In this document: positions 25,977-35,834 of the stretch, piece after piece
Layout of the letters: every line of letters starts with the position of its first letter
Numbering within the stretch: the first letter of the stretch is position 1
NCBI GenBank assembly: GCA_028688145.1
Contig: JAQTYU010000001.1
Span: 202,284-266,283, forward strand
From: Thiotrichaceae bacterium
GTDB taxonomy: Bacteria; Pseudomonadota; Gammaproteobacteria; Beggiatoales; Beggiatoaceae
Direction: 5' to 3'
DNA length: 64,000 bases
Position numbers and translations under genes: made by a program
The notes under the pieces: model-generated
Database searches by the model: none
What the model saw: only the letters and a program-made list of their open reading frames with translations
Told to the model about the DNA's origin: nothing

Positions 25977-27641
25977 ATGGATGCTGTTACGACAATTGTC
26001 ACTGCCATCGCGATGGGTGCGGCAATGGATTTGAATGCTGAGCAAGCTATCAAAGACTTATACGAAGACCTTAAAATGCGTATTCAGGATCAATATCCGC
26101 AAGCAAGGACAAGCCTAGAAGCCTTGGAGAACAAGCCTGATTCGAGTTATAAACGCAACTCCCTGAATGAGGATTTACAGGGGGCGGCAGGGGACGGGCT
26201 GTTATTGCAACAGGCGGAGGCATTATTAGCGGTCATTAAAGAATTCATGCCGCAATTGGCTGAAACGATTGGAATGTGTTGGGAGGAAATTGAGGGCAAG
26301 GATGCAGGAAAACTGCGCCTGCAAAAATTTGCGCCTGAAATCTCGGCAACACCTAAAACAAGGGTGCTCACTCAATCCCCAGTTTCTGGGAATCAAAATA
26401 TCGCCCAGCCCCAAGCTGAATATTTAGCCGTCGCCCCAGCAGCGCAACCCAGCTCGCACAAATGGCGTTTTTTAATCATCGGCTTAAGTATTTTGGTGCT
26501 GTTGTTTTTTGGGTTGCAATTGGGGCGACAATGGTATGACAGTCTGATGGCGCGTTTAGATGCCGCGCAAGCGGTGCACACGGATCAGAGTAAAGTAAGT
26601 GTTGTCGCAAAAATCGAAGTTAAACCCACAATTCAATTGGTGACGCATTATCAAAATGGGGAAACTCATCGAGTTTTAGTCGATGCGGAACAATATTCAA
26701 AATTCGTGAGCCAAAACTTCACCGAACTTGAACAACTGCGCCAACAACTGCAAACTCAAGCGCGACAAGCTTTAAACGAAAAACTCAACCTGATTTTTCA
26801 GGCGATGCAGCAACGCATTCCCAATTTTGCCGACTGGTATTTTGCTTATACCACGACTTATGAATTGCTTTTGAAAGCGGTGACTTCTGCCACCAAAAAT
26901 ACTTTCAGCAGCGGGGCGCAAAGTTTATCTGACGCAGTGGCTTACGATTTACAAAAAGTGATTCAACAACAATATGATAAGATTATTTTACAGCCCGAAA
27001 TTACCCATCCTGCCATAGAAGCCGTTTATACAGAACAATTAAAACAAGCGCATTCGCAGTGGTTGGAATCTTTAACCAAAGTTGAAGAAAAATTTCAAGT
27101 TTTTGTGAAACAACAAACCACGCATGTTGAAAATAATGCCAGCCAAGCCACTTTGGAATTAGATTGGAAAAGTAATCTCAATAAAATCAATTTCGCGGAT
27201 TATCAAAAAAATGGCACTGAGGCATGGCGCGGAGCTTTGCTTGCGGCAGGCAGCGGATTAACAGGCAAAGTTATCGGCAGTGCGGTCGCCAAAGGTATTG
27301 CGGCAAATGTGGAAAGTGGCTTAATCAGCAAACTTGCCAGCCCGTTTATTGCCAAGGCCTTGACGATTGCGGGCAGCGGCGCAGTGGGCGCAATTGGCGG
27401 GCCTTTGGGGGTTGCGGTGGGAATTGCAGGCGGCGTGGGGCTGGATTATGCGATTAATAAGGGAGTTGCTTTAATGCAGCGCGATGAATTTATTAATAAT
27501 ACCAATACTGCTTTGCAAAGTTCCCGCATGATTTGGGAAAAAGCTTTGCAAGAATCGATGGCGCAAACCATTCAAATTTGGTTCGATGACAGCATTCAAT
27601 TGTTGCCACGTTATGATAAAACGGTGCATAAACCTTTGTAA
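25977..27641 (+). CDS. Membrane protein with TRADD-N/RHIM-like N-terminal module (putative death effector)
   Basis: A 554-residue protein, start ATG 25977 after GTGGAGG. Residues 1-110 are helical: TTIVTAIAMGAAMDLNAEQA, KDLYEDLKMRI, then an ALE-KPDS block. This resembles, from memory, the N-terminal modules of bacterial conflict NTPases and proteases (TRADD-N-like), with a linker SGNQNIAQ reminiscent of RHIM-type motifs. A span (about 165-185), a coiled coil with many Gln/Glu (about 235-410) and a Gly/Ala-rich hydrophobic segment (about 420-500, GSGAVGAIGGPLGVAVGIAG) follow. The last could insert in membranes. No enzymatic motif is seen. The death-effector role is inference. Confidence 0.6.
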   Translation: MDAVTTIVTAIAMGAAMDLNAEQAIKDLYEDLKMRIQDQYPQARTSLEALENKPDSSYKRNSLNEDLQGAAGDGLLLQQAEALLAVIKEFMPQLAETIGMCWEEIEGKDAGKLRLQKFAPEISATPKTRVLTQSPVSGNQNIAQPQAEYLAVAPAAQPSSHKWRFLIIGLSILVLLFFGLQLGRQWYDSLMARLDAAQAVHTDQSKVSVVAKIEVKPTIQLVTHYQNGETHRVLVDAEQYSKFVSQNFTELEQLRQQLQTQARQALNEKLNLIFQAMQQRIPNFADWYFAYTTTYELLLKAVTSATKNTFSSGAQSLSDAVAYDLQKVIQQQYDKIILQPEITHPAIEAVYTEQLKQAHSQWLESLTKVEEKFQVFVKQQTTHVENNASQATLELDWKSNLNKINFADYQKNGTEAWRGALLAAGSGLTGKVIGSAVAKGIAANVESGLISKLASPFIAKALTIAGSGAVGAIGGPLGVAVGIAGGVGLDYAINKGVALMQRDEFINNTNTALQSSRMIWEKALQESMAQTIQIWFDDSIQLLPRYDKTVHKPL

Positions 27642-27649
27642 TTATTAAA

Positions 27650-27735
27650 TTGTAGCTCGCATGGAGCGTAGCGGAATGCAGGAAATTCGGAGCTTATGAC
27701 TCAAATCCCGCATTCTATGCAAGCTATAATGAGTT
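27650..27735. repeat. Repeat unit TAGCTCGCATGGAGCG family
   Basis: The unit beginning TGTAGCTCGCATGGAGCG is related to 35733-35815, which begins TAGCTCGCATGAAGC. Both contain an internal CGCAT..ATGCG-like pairing. Confidence 0.5.
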
Positions 27736-27808
27736 TTATTGCTTCGCATTATAAAACCAATCTGAAATGAACTTTACACCAAATAACATAATTCACTGTA
27801 AAAATGAC

Positions 27809-28054
27809 ATGAAAATTAGAAAACTTAGCATTAAAAACTACAAAATTTTTGACAACATAGAGTTAGATTTTACGGATAGTGAAGGCAATACCTTAGCTTA
27901 GATACTATTGTTCTTGCAGGTATTAATGGTTATGGAAAAACAACGCTATTGCAGTTAATTAGCAAACTTTTTTCTGAAGACTCTAACGTCTTTAGATTAA
28001 GTACCGCCATTCCTGTTGACGAGTTTACAAATGATCTGAACAGTATTCTTTCTA
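27809..28054 (+). pseudogene. Truncated AAA/ABC-type ATPase (OLD/RecF-like), N-terminus only
   Basis: ATG 27809 opens MKIRKLSIKNYKIFDNIELD, the classic start of RecF/SMC-like and OLD-like ATPases. A frameshift with an in-frame TAG near 27900 separates it from the Walker A stretch LAGINGYGKTTLLQLISKL in the next frame. The gene breaks off about 40 codons later, where IS5-family sequence begins. Such ATPases often serve defence systems, but nothing after the P-loop survives. Confidence 0.75.
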
Positions 28055-28287
28055 GGGCGTAAAGGACAGGTCGGGAGAACTGCTAAAGATAACCGTTTGT
28101 TCATTGAAGCCGTTCTATACCGTTATCGTAGCGGTATTCCTTGGAGAGAGCTACCTGAACGTTTTGGGGATTTTCGTGTAGTGCACACCCGTTTCACTCG
28201 TTGGTCTAAAAAAGGGATTTAGGAGAGCGTATTCAAGGTATTAGGGTCTGACTTAGACAATGAGTATGCGATGATAGATAATCTGAG
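28055..28287 (+). pseudogene. IS5-family transposase fragment
   Basis: The frame reads GRKGQVGRTAKDNRLFIEAV, then RYRSGIPWRELPERFG, then HTRFTRWSKKGI, the conserved N-terminal domain of IS5-type (IS427/IS1031 group) transposases. A TAG follows where Trp is expected, then SVFKVLGSDLDNEYAMID before the homology stops. The catalytic half is absent. Confidence 0.8.
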
Positions 28288-28598
28288 TTCGGGATAAGTG
28301 AACTTAATTACTTTAAATAACCATATGTTACAAAATAACGTTCTGAATTTATGTAAAAATTTTGGCAATTAATAAAGTTTTACATATTTTTTTACAAGCT
28401 CGTAGGAGTTACGTAGTTGAAATCATAATTCATTAATTTACAATGAGTTAGTATTATACACTGTACAATCATGTTTCAAGTAAAATCAAATAGTTAGCGA
28501 TTCAACTGCGTAACTCCTAGCTCGTTGAGAATTATAAAATAGAGATTTTATATTTTCTCAGATTTTATTCAGCTTGCCTTTTTTCTCCCGAACTAAGG
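28283..28598. mobile_element. Possible MITE bracketed by CTGAGTTCGGGA ends
   Basis: The left end CTGAGTTCGGGATAAG (28283-28298) and a complementary right end TCCCGAACTAAGGTT (28586-28600) resemble the ends of the element at 44816-45080. The interior contains the separate MITE at 28403-28519. Confidence 0.5.
28403..28519. mobile_element. 117-base MITE with TAGGAGTTACG ends
   Basis: The terminal inverted repeats TAGGAGTTACGTAGTTGAA and TTCAACTGCGTAACTCCTA (19 bases, one mismatch) enclose an AT-rich core containing a TACACTGTACAAT palindrome. A relative is at 52875-52978, and ends are at 20810 and 44974. Confidence 0.7.
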
Positions 28599-28603
28599 TT
28601 AAA

Positions 28604-29044
28604 TTAGGTGAATCTCAACAAGCTTAAAACGCCATAATGTCTTATGGAAAGTATCCAAGCGTAGGAATCATCAAATATATCTAAATCGTCTGAACTGGGA
28701 TACCAAATATCATCGAAATATTTTTCTAGCTCACTGAATATCATCTTATCAACTTGATCATATCGATACCAATTCAGATAAACCCATTCGTTGGGCTTGA
28801 TGTTTTCATGGAAAAGCACACTTGATAAACAAAAATCTTCATGCTCGGCATTTACCCCAGATATGACCGAAGTCCGAGAATTAAGTGTTTTAGTCAGTTT
28901 TAGTAAATCTCTGTCCTTAACATTCAATTTGTCAAATAAACGATTTTGTAGCCTCAGTAAGTCAGCATTATCTACATTATAAAACTCAGGAAACTCTATA
29001 TTTGGATATGCTGTTTTAAAATGCTCAATCTTAAACATTTCCAT
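28604..29044 (-). CDS. Small hypothetical protein in decayed island
   Basis: A 146-residue acidic protein with many aromatic residues (NEWVYLNWYRYDQV, DDIWYPSSDDLDIFDDSYAW), no signal peptide and no membrane span. The start is ATG 29044, eight bases after AGGAG, so the gene looks expressed. Composition and size resemble polymorphic-toxin immunity proteins, but no family is recognised. It lies among transposon remnants and next to the immunity-like fragment at 29096, which fits a former toxin/immunity cassette. Confidence 0.65.
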   Translation of the reverse strand: MEMFKIEHFKTAYPNIEFPEFYNVDNADLLRLQNRLFDKLNVKDRDLLKLTKTLNSRTSVISGVNAEHEDFCLSSVLFHENIKPNEWVYLNWYRYDQVDKMIFSELEKYFDDIWYPSSDDLDIFDDSYAWILSIRHYGVLSLLRFT

Positions 29045-29095
29045 TGTACTAACTCCTTTAATGTGTCCTATGGATTACTGGAAAAATATGACTAA

Positions 29096-29318
29096 ACGGA
29101 GAAAACCCACTGTTATGATGCGATACAATACAATATTGTGCTGCTTATTAGACATCCCTCAATCGACCCTGCAATAATCACCCAACAACTTGAGTTAATT
29201 CCCTTTATAACTCAGCGTCTTGGATATCCTCGCATCACGCCAAGAAGAACTTACTCAAAAGTATTATGCAAGAGTAGCTCATGGTCGTGGCGCGTGAAAT
29301 GTAGAAGTAAAAGGGAGT
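29096..29318 (+). pseudogene. DUF4279-like fragment
   Basis: The frame from 29096 reads CYDAIQYNIVLLIRHPSIDP then AIITQQLELIP and later SSWSWRV. This resembles the DUF4279 family (possible immunity proteins), which start with a strand, then DPxxIT..L.L.P, and later a TWSW-like block. No start codon is in frame; an ATG at about 29070 is in another frame. The sequence runs into repeat DNA (CTCGTTCCCACGC) without a proper end. Confidence 0.4.
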
Positions 29319-29353
29319 TTTTTTGCCTCGTTCCCACGCTTCTGCGTCACTGC

Positions 29354-30555
29354 GATTAAGTTAAGTAAAAAGAACTATAGTGATATCTAAAACAAACAGG
29401 AGAATATCCGATGTTAAAAAAACTCAACGTTAATCCAAAGTAACGAACTCATTCACATGGATAGTTTCAAAGCGCAACACCGCAACTTCACAAGGGACAG
29501 AAAGCTAAGTTTCCCCTTGTTAATAACACTGTTATTACAAAAGGGCGTGAAGTCCATACAGTTGTTGTTAAATGAGATGAGTCTCCATTGGGGAGTCTCT
29601 CCCGTCAGTCATAGTGCTTTTAGTCAGCGCAGAATGCAGCTCAAACATACAGCCTTTATCGAACTCAACCAGAAAGCTGTGGTCGATGTCATGCTTCCAC
29701 ACCCAGCGTCATTGGAGAAATATCTTACAGTAATAAGGCAAAAGTCGAAGGTAAACATACCTATGGCATGGCGAGTGTGATGTACGACGTACTTAATCGA
29801 GTAGCCATCGACAGTCATTTAGGCAAAGCACAGGATTATGAAGTCGATTTAGCCTTGACTCACCTTGGGCATACACGAGAAAAGGACTTGCTGTTATGCG
29901 ACCGTAATTATCCCTCTTTTCGTTTTATTTCGAGCCTATCTCAGGCACAAAGAGATTTTGTAATACGTTGTTCGATGAGTTCATTCAAACAAGCCCGCGA
30001 TATGCTCAAGGGAAAGGGTGCAGACAGTCAATTACATACGCTACAACCACATACGTCAAAACTCCATTCAATAAAACAGGCGGGCTTACCCACAGTCCTT
30101 GCTGTACGTTTTGTGCGTCTAAATGGACAATTTGAGGTGTTAGTCAGCAGTTTATGTGATGAAACTTTATACCCAACCGCAGATTTTAAAGAACTCTACC
30201 GTTTGCGTTGGAAAGTTGAGACTTTCTTTGGAATCTTGAAAACTCGTTTAGGTTTAGAGAACTTCACAGGAAAGTCAGCAGAATCTGTGTATCAGGACTT
30301 CTATTCGAGTGTGTATTTAACAGGGCTTGAGGCGATATTAACAGAGAGTAGTCAGTGTTTCTTATCAGGCAAAGAAACCCGCTATCCTCAACATGCTGAT
30401 GAGGCTTTGGCAGAGTTAGAGCGTTTGTTCCTGACAAATCCCAGTTGTAGTCGAAGTCATCGTTCAGTTCCTAGGATATATTCATCTACTAGACATTTAC
30501 TCCAATATGCTAAGTGTTCTAAGAAATCTTGCTTTTAACGCTTAACTTAATGGCT
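29354..30555. mobile_element. IS4-family insertion sequence (decayed)
   Basis: The ends contain ATTAAGTTAAG (29355-29365) and its complement within GCTTAACTTAATGGCT (30540-30555). They enclose the frameshifted transposase. The right end matches the terminal repeat of the MITE at 4191-4362. The element size of about 1.2 kb suits a single-ORF IS4-type element. Confidence 0.65.
29411..30538 (+). pseudogene. IS4-family DDE transposase, two frameshifts
   Basis: The N-terminus MLKKLNVNPK (29411) continues as NELIHMDSFKAQHRNFTRDR in the next frame and returns to the first frame near 29725 (SNKAKVEGKHTYGMASVMYD). DDE landmarks are VVDVMLP, probably carrying the first Asp, DLLLCDRNYPSF with the second Asp, and YRLRWKVETFFGILK, the Y-R-E-K signature with the catalytic Glu. 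The C-terminus is complete at 30538. Two shifts at unrelated sites suggest decay rather than programmed frameshifting, although sequencing errors in a draft assembly are another explanation. Confidence 0.85.
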
Positions 30556-30598
30556 GTGAAGTAGCACTTGGGAATGAGGAAAAAGAACTAGAGATTCT

Positions 30599-30690
30599 GT
30601 AGGGTGGAATAGGCGTAAGCTGTATTCCACCATTTTGCTCCGCTTTTGCAGAATTGTAGGGTGGAATACGCTGCGCTATTCCACCCTACA
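30599..30690. repeat. Repeat with GTAGGGTGGAATA arms
   Basis: Two TAGGGTGGAATA units, each followed by a TATTCCACC complement, form back-to-back palindromes. A shorter relative is at 45005-45040. C-rich and G-rich units at about 30714-30735 (CACCCCC...GGGGGTG) follow. Confidence 0.6.
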
Positions 30691-30773
30691 ACTATACAAA
30701 ATTTCCAGCCTTTCACCCCCTTTTTCAAAGGGGGTGGCTAAACCTCTGTAATTGTGTTAATCATGGCAATTAT

Positions 30774-31035
30774 GTGAATTGCGGTTCAGACAAAAAAATC
30801 CCCAAATTCCCCTTCCAACCCAAATTATTTCATGATTTAATAAACCCCATTACCGAGCAGTTTTTGGTAATTTTGGGAGAAATTCGGGCTGCTCAACAGC
30901 AAAAAATATCCCTATATAATGAAAACCAGTTACAACAGGTTATGGCTGGCGAAAAAAAAACTTGCTCCTCTTCTGGCTGCTGAAATTGTGAAGAGTGGTA
31001 AATCATCACCACCTAAATGTCCTAAAACTTTTTAA
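30774..31035 (+). pseudogene. Short frameshifted ORF, function unknown
   Basis: The frame MNCGSDKKIPKFPFQPK...NQLQQVMAGEKK meets a run of nine A at about 30952. In the next frame it continues KLAPLLAAEIVKSGKSSPPK and stops at 31035. The product would be about 87 residues with helical character. The run of A is a likely slippage or sequencing site. No family is recognised. Confidence 0.35.
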
Positions 31036-31050
31036 CAAAATTAAGACTAC

Positions 31051-32155
31051 ATTACTCGAGTATTGACTGAGAGAATAAAACATCTTTTAGAAATAACTAA
31101 AAGAAAAATTCTAGCTTTAACCTTTACTAATAAGGCTGGCGAAGAAATTAAAGAACGATTCAGTGATATTCCAAAAGCAAACTCTCGACTTTTTGTGGGT
31201 ACATTTCTCAGCAAATTCCTTCCTATGAATATGCTCATAAAAATAAAAAAGACCAACAAAACTTTAGTTATTCAGCGTTAGCGTTCATTGCGAAAGTTAA
31301 AAGAGAACTTATCAATGATGACGAGTTTGGCAAACATTCTAATGATGAAAATATAATTTTACTATATCAAACCTATCAGGATATTTTACGCTCACAAAAT
31401 GCGATTGATTTCGATGATTTATTGTTACTGACATACACCCTTTTCATCAGCCAACCTAAAATTACGGCATTATACAGAAGGAGTTTTCAAAATATTTGTA
31501 TTGATGAAGCCCAAGATTTAAATAACGCACAATACAATTTATTGCGAGCACTCACAAATGGTGAGCACAGAAATGTCATGATGGTAGGTGATCCAAACCA
31601 ATCTATCTTTCATTTTGTAGGTTCTTCACCTGAGTTTATGGATAAGAAGTTCGTGGAGGATTTTAAGCCAACATATCACTGGATAAAAACTATCGTTCTT
31701 CAAAAGCTGTTTTGAAAGCAGCTAAACAAATTATTCCAAATCAAGACTCATCAATGGATAATATTGTTGTTAATGAGGGTTTGTTTGAATTAAAAGGCTT
31801 CTTAGATGAAAAATCTGAGGCTCTATGGGTTATAGAAAAAATTCAAGAGTTACTAAAACTTAAACAGCATAGTGATATTGAGGGTGATATTTACTGGGAA
31901 AAAATGGCTATTCTCGCTCGTAACAAGTATGTATTTAAGATATTGGAAAATGAGCTGAGAAATAGCAAAATTCCATTTTGTTATAAAATGACACAAGGGG
32001 CTGTGAAGTTTGAGTCGGATTTGATGAAGCTTTTCGATTTGGCACTTCGCATAAAATTAAACCCGCTAGATATTTTACACAAGGACAGATTATGCCATTC
32101 TTTAGGAATTCATTCTGTTGAAAAAGGTTGTACCTTGGAGAGAGAAGATAGTGTC
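31051..32155 (+). pseudogene. UvrD/Rep-like helicase pseudogene
   Basis: Superfamily 1 helicase motifs are spread over three frames. TRVLTERIKHLL and ILALTFTNKAGEEIKERF (motif Ia) lie at 31057-31170, IDEAQDLNNAQYNLLRA (motif II) at about 31500, VGDPNQSIFHFVGS (motif III) at about 31585, and NYRSSKAVLKAA (motif IV) at about 31697 after another shift. The Walker A motif is missing at the 5' end. The 3' end is cut near 32155, where an inverted transposase fragment begins. The gene cannot give a working helicase. Confidence 0.85.
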
Positions 32156-32434
32156 TAATGGCATCACGTATAATCTGCATTTTAGCTTCAAACCAACTGT
32201 CACCTGTAGTGTAGCTATCGGTTTCTAAGCGCAGGAAAGCCCGCAGAGTCATGGCGATGTAGTTGCAGAGCGAGCCTGACATTTATCCACACCACAGAAC
32301 TGTTTAAGACCACGATGATAATTCTCAATCGCCCATGTCTTTTCAGCGGTTGCCACGCGTTCAAGCTCAGTCATGTCTAGCTTGCTGCTTGCCCAATGTT
32401 CAGCATCGCCGTTTGTAGCGATTGTTCTGAACAC
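32156..32434 (-). pseudogene. DDE transposase C-terminal fragment
   Basis: Read on the minus strand, the first frame gives TEKTWAIENYHRGLKQFCG-like text (AEKTWAIENYHRGLKQFCGV, DKCQARSA). After a shift it gives IAMTLRAFLRLE, YTTGDSWFEAKMQII and RDAIRHYL. The Glu in IENYHRGLK is the likely catalytic Glu of a DDE transposase. The insertion-sequence family is not certain. It truncates the helicase pseudogene. Confidence 0.65.
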
Positions 32435-32911
32435 TTTTCTAAGCTACCACCAAAAAAGTTAATAGAATCGTATTCGTCACATCGTTTCGGATTCATACCG
32501 TTTTCGATGCCAGTTTTGCGCCAACCGTCTAACTCCTAAATTAGTTAGAATGTTCACTAAAAAAGACAATACTTGTTACTCTAAAGCAGGTTTTGAATGA
32601 CATCACACTGAATCTGCGCTCTTGACGATATGAATGCTAATTCATGTAATACCAATCATAGATTACGATATTTTTAAAACATAAACCACAATCCAATCTG
32701 TCCCCTCAAAACATGGTAGGCGAATTGCAACACCTATCTACACAATGACATCCACAAATCGTTAGCATTATCTCAAAGCAACAAAAAATCATCATTTCTG
32801 AGCATAATATAATTTCACTAAAATTAAAGGGATGTTATATCTTTTTATGATGCACGAAGCCAGTTTTTAGGTTATAAAGTGCTTAGGCAACAAATTATTC
32901 AGAGGCACACC
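32435..32911. other. Gene-free junction between island and chemoreceptor gene
   Basis: It contains a short stretch TAACTCCTAAATTAGTTAGA (about 32529-32548) recalling MITE ends, the phrase AATGCTAATTCATGTAA that recurs in altered form at about 42528, and an AT-rich leader before the chemoreceptor gene. No gene is supported. Confidence 0.4.
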
Positions 32912-35512
32912 ATGTTTACACTTATCAGCCAGCTCAAGCTGCGTTATAAACTCAGTATAATCTTATTAATTCCTACCTTAGGACTGTTGTATTTTTCGAT
33001 TTATACCTTATGGGATCGATTTAATACCGCGCAGGAAATGCAAGACTTACAAGAACTCTCGCATGTAGTGCTAAAAAGTGCTGATCTTGTTTACGAATTG
33101 CAGCGTGATCGCGGTCTCAGTGAAATGTATGTGCGTAATAATGGCGAACAATTTGCCCAAGACATGAAAGTAGAATTTGCACGCACTGATAAAAAACTAT
33201 TGGAATACCGCACGTTAATTAGCAGTCTAAATAATCGACGTTTTTACCCCGCGCTAAAATCTTATTTAGATGAAACTGACAAATCACTCAATGGTTTGCT
33301 TGCATTACGAGAAGAAGTCAATAAGTTGAACTTAACTATTGATCAAGTATTGCAACGTTATGTCAGCATGAATCAACCGTTATTTGCACTGATTAATGCA
33401 GCAACCATGCTCACCAGTAATAAAAACTTATTTTTGAAAGGCGTTGCCAATTTACGAATGATACAGGCCAAGGAAAAAGCCAGTATTGAGCGTTATGTTT
33501 TATCTAAAGTATTTACCCGTAAATCGTTTGATACGGGTGAATATCGAGACTTTGTAGAATTAGTCGATGCGCAAAAACTCTATCTAGAACAACTCAATGT
33601 TTATGCAGATAATGCAGTCTATAAAAAAATTGCAGAAATCACTGCAAATAGTTCGGTGATGCGACAAGCGGAAGAATTCCGCCGTACCGCTTACAACAGC
33701 TTAGACGGCGTTCAGGAAAATATTAATCCTGATGAATGGTTTAAAACCCAAAGCGATAAAATAGATTTGATGAAGCAATTTGAAGAATTGTTAACCACTG
33801 ATTTTTCCAATACTGCAAAAACGCTGGGTGCGCAAGCCGTACAGGATTTTCAATACAGTTTATGGCTGACCTTGGGCATTTTATTATTGTCAGGAATATT
33901 GGGCTATAAAGTATTAGTCAGTATTACCCGCCCCGTCGCCCAAGCCGTTGGTATTTCCAAGGCAATTGCCGAGGGCAATTTAGACAATCATATTATCAGC
34001 AAGGGCAAAGATGAAATGGGACAATTATTGTCCACTTTAGCCATCATGCAAACTCAATTACGCAATCAAATTTTTGAAGAAAAACGTATTGCGGACGAAG
34101 CGTTGCGGATTAATCGTGCCTTGGAAAGTGTTTCTACCAGCGTGCTGATTGCAGATGATAAGCTCCAAATCATTTATGTGAATGAAGCTGCCATTCACAT
34201 GTTTGCCAAAATTCAAGACACTCAAGAAGACAGACAAATTCTGAGCTGGCGTGAACAATTAGAAGGTAAATCCCTGATGCAACTTTACCAATCTGCCAAT
34301 TTAAGTTACGACTGGATGGAAAGTTTAAGCACTACCTACCACATGAGGTTAAGCATTGGCGGGCTGGAATTAGACAGCACCGCCAATCCGATTATCAATA
34401 AACAAGGCAAACGTCTCGGCGTGGTGATTGAATTCACCGACCACACTGCCGAAGTCGCCACCGAGCAAGAAGTGGGTAAAGTGATGCAATCCGCTGCCAA
34501 TGGCGATTTTAGTCAACGCATTGTGTTGAATAATAAAGCAGGCTTTTTCAAAAACCTCAGTGCGGCTTTCAATCAGATTTTGGATTATAACCAACGCATG
34601 ATTCAAGATTTGACGCGGGTTTTAGGCGCGTTGGCGAAGGGCGATTTAAGCCAAAATATTGAAAATGTGTATGCGGGCACTTTGGAACAGCTCAAAAACG
34701 ATATTAATGCCACGGTTGGAAAATTAACCAGCGTGATGAGCGCGATTAAATCTACCTCTGAATCGGTGAATGCAGCCGCCTCGGAAATATCCAACGGCAA
34801 TATTAGCCTGAGCCAACGCACCGAAGAACAAGCCGCTTCTTTAGAAGAAACCGCCGCCAGCATGGAAGAAATGACGGGGACGGTTCAACAAAATGCCGAT
34901 AATGCGCGTAAAGCCACCCAATTGGCGAGCAGTGCGCGAGAACGCGCAAAACAAGGACAAACCATTGTCAGTGGCGCGGTGGATTCCATTTTGAAAATTC
35001 GACATAGCAGCAAGAAAGTGGCGGATATTATCGGGGTGATTGATGAAATTGCCTTTCAAACCAATTTATTAGCACTCAATGCCGCCGTTGAAGCGGCGCG
35101 TGCGGGTGAACAAGGGCGGGGGTTTGCGGTGGTTGCCAGCGAAGTGCGGAATTTAGCGCAACGCAGTGCCAGTGCCGCAAAAGAAATCAAGCAATTGATT
35201 CAAGACAGCGTGGTCAAAGTTGAAGAAGGCACGAAGTTAGTGGGTGAATCGGGCAAAGCTTTAGAGGAAATCGTCACTGCGGTACAACGGGTAAATGATA
35301 TTATTTCCGAAATTGCCGCCGCCTCTGCCGAGCAATCCGCTGGCATTCATCAAGTCAATAAAGCGATTGCGCAAATGGATGAAATGACGCAACAAAATGC
35401 GGTGTTGGTTGAAGAAGTGTCCTCTGCCAGCCAGTCGATGAGCGTGCAAGCACAGGCTTTGAAAGAACATATTGCGTTTTTTAAGGTGAATGGCAAGGAC
35501 GAAGCGCGGTAA
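32912..35512 (+). CDS. Methyl-accepting chemotaxis protein with NIT sensor and PAS
   Basis: An 866-residue transducer. The order is: a span (about 16-36); a periplasmic NIT-type helical domain (about 55-305) with [13 protein letters not shown], the pattern of nitrate/nitrite-sensing domains; a second span (about 313-337); HAMP (338-390); a PAS domain (about 400-510, [20 protein letters not shown]); a second HAMP-like unit (about 526-630); and the signalling hairpin with [20 protein letters not shown] at about 711-730. The protein would report to CheA/CheW. ATG 32912 is preceded by AGAGG. The ligand is inferred from the NIT match only. No che genes adjoin it. Confidence 0.93.
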   Translation: MFTLISQLKLRYKLSIILLIPTLGLLYFSIYTLWDRFNTAQEMQDLQELSHVVLKSADLVYELQRDRGLSEMYVRNNGEQFAQDMKVEFARTDKKLLEYRTLISSLNNRRFYPALKSYLDETDKSLNGLLALREEVNKLNLTIDQVLQRYVSMNQPLFALINAATMLTSNKNLFLKGVANLRMIQAKEKASIERYVLSKVFTRKSFDTGEYRDFVELVDAQKLYLEQLNVYADNAVYKKIAEITANSSVMRQAEEFRRTAYNSLDGVQENINPDEWFKTQSDKIDLMKQFEELLTTDFSNTAKTLGAQAVQDFQYSLWLTLGILLLSGILGYKVLVSITRPVAQAVGISKAIAEGNLDNHIISKGKDEMGQLLSTLAIMQTQLRNQIFEEKRIADEALRINRALESVSTSVLIADDKLQIIYVNEAAIHMFAKIQDTQEDRQILSWREQLEGKSLMQLYQSANLSYDWMESLSTTYHMRLSIGGLELDSTANPIINKQGKRLGVVIEFTDHTAEVATEQEVGKVMQSAANGDFSQRIVLNNKAGFFKNLSAAFNQILDYNQRMIQDLTRVLGALAKGDLSQNIENVYAGTLEQLKNDINATVGKLTSVMSAIKSTSESVNAAASEISNGNISLSQRTEEQAASLEETAASMEEMTGTVQQNADNARKATQLASSARERAKQGQTIVSGAVDSILKIRHSSKKVADIIGVIDEIAFQTNLLALNAAVEAARAGEQGRGFAVVASEVRNLAQRSASAAKEIKQLIQDSVVKVEEGTKLVGESGKALEEIVTAVQRVNDIISEIAAASAEQSAGIHQVNKAIAQMDEMTQQNAVLVEEVSSASQSMSVQAQALKEHIAFFKVNGKDEAR

Positions 35513-35519
35513 ATAAGCA

Positions 35520-35570
35520 TAGGGTGTATAAGGCGTAACCATCATACACCTTATGCACCACCCTACGCTT
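35520..35570. repeat. Compact GTATAAGGCGTA palindrome
   Basis: The arms TAGGGTGTATAAGGCGTAAC and a complementary GGTG..ACCCTACG sit almost back to back, forming a hairpin just after the chemoreceptor gene, where it may stop transcription. Confidence 0.6.
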
Positions 35571-35594
35571 CACTGCCAATAGCACCAAATAGGA

Positions 35595-35735
35595 TGGGCT
35601 GAGGAACATATCGAAAGGGAAGAAGGAGATTTTTCAGCGATAGTAACAGTACTGGAAGTCAGAGCACAGTTATTAGACTGTGAATCATGGTTAAATAATG
35701 CAATACAAAATTTTCAAAACCGTCAAAGCAAGTAG
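35595..35735 (+). pseudogene. C-terminal gene fragment, 46 codons
   Basis: The frame WAEEHIEREEGDFSAIVTVL, EVRAQLLDCESWLNNAIQ, NFQNRQSK ends in TAG at 35735. The composition looks like real protein, but no start codon fits: an ATG two bases upstream is out of frame and stops at once. It is probably a remnant of a larger gene. The family is unknown. Confidence 0.35.
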
Positions 35736-35815
35736 CTCGCATGAAGCCTCGCGTAATGCGGGGAATTTGCAAATTAACGCTTTCTAAACCCGCATCCCAC
35801 TGCGTTCCATACGGG
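35733..35815. repeat. Repeat unit TAGCTCGCATGAAGC family
   Basis: This is the second copy of the unit at 27650-27735. It carries GCGTAATGCGGGGAATT near its start and CCCGCATCCCACTGCG on the far side. Confidence 0.45.
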
Positions 35816-35834
35816 TCACTGACTAGCGGCTTTT

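Noticed and set aside
28385..28522. Inverted and repeated units that might look like a CRISPR
   Set aside because: The unit is one element with inverted ends. There are no regularly spaced direct repeats and no cas genes nearby.
29720..29770. Programmed frameshift in the IS4-type transposase
   Set aside because: A second, unrelated shift near 29440 is present, which favours decay, and most IS4-type elements use one continuous frame.
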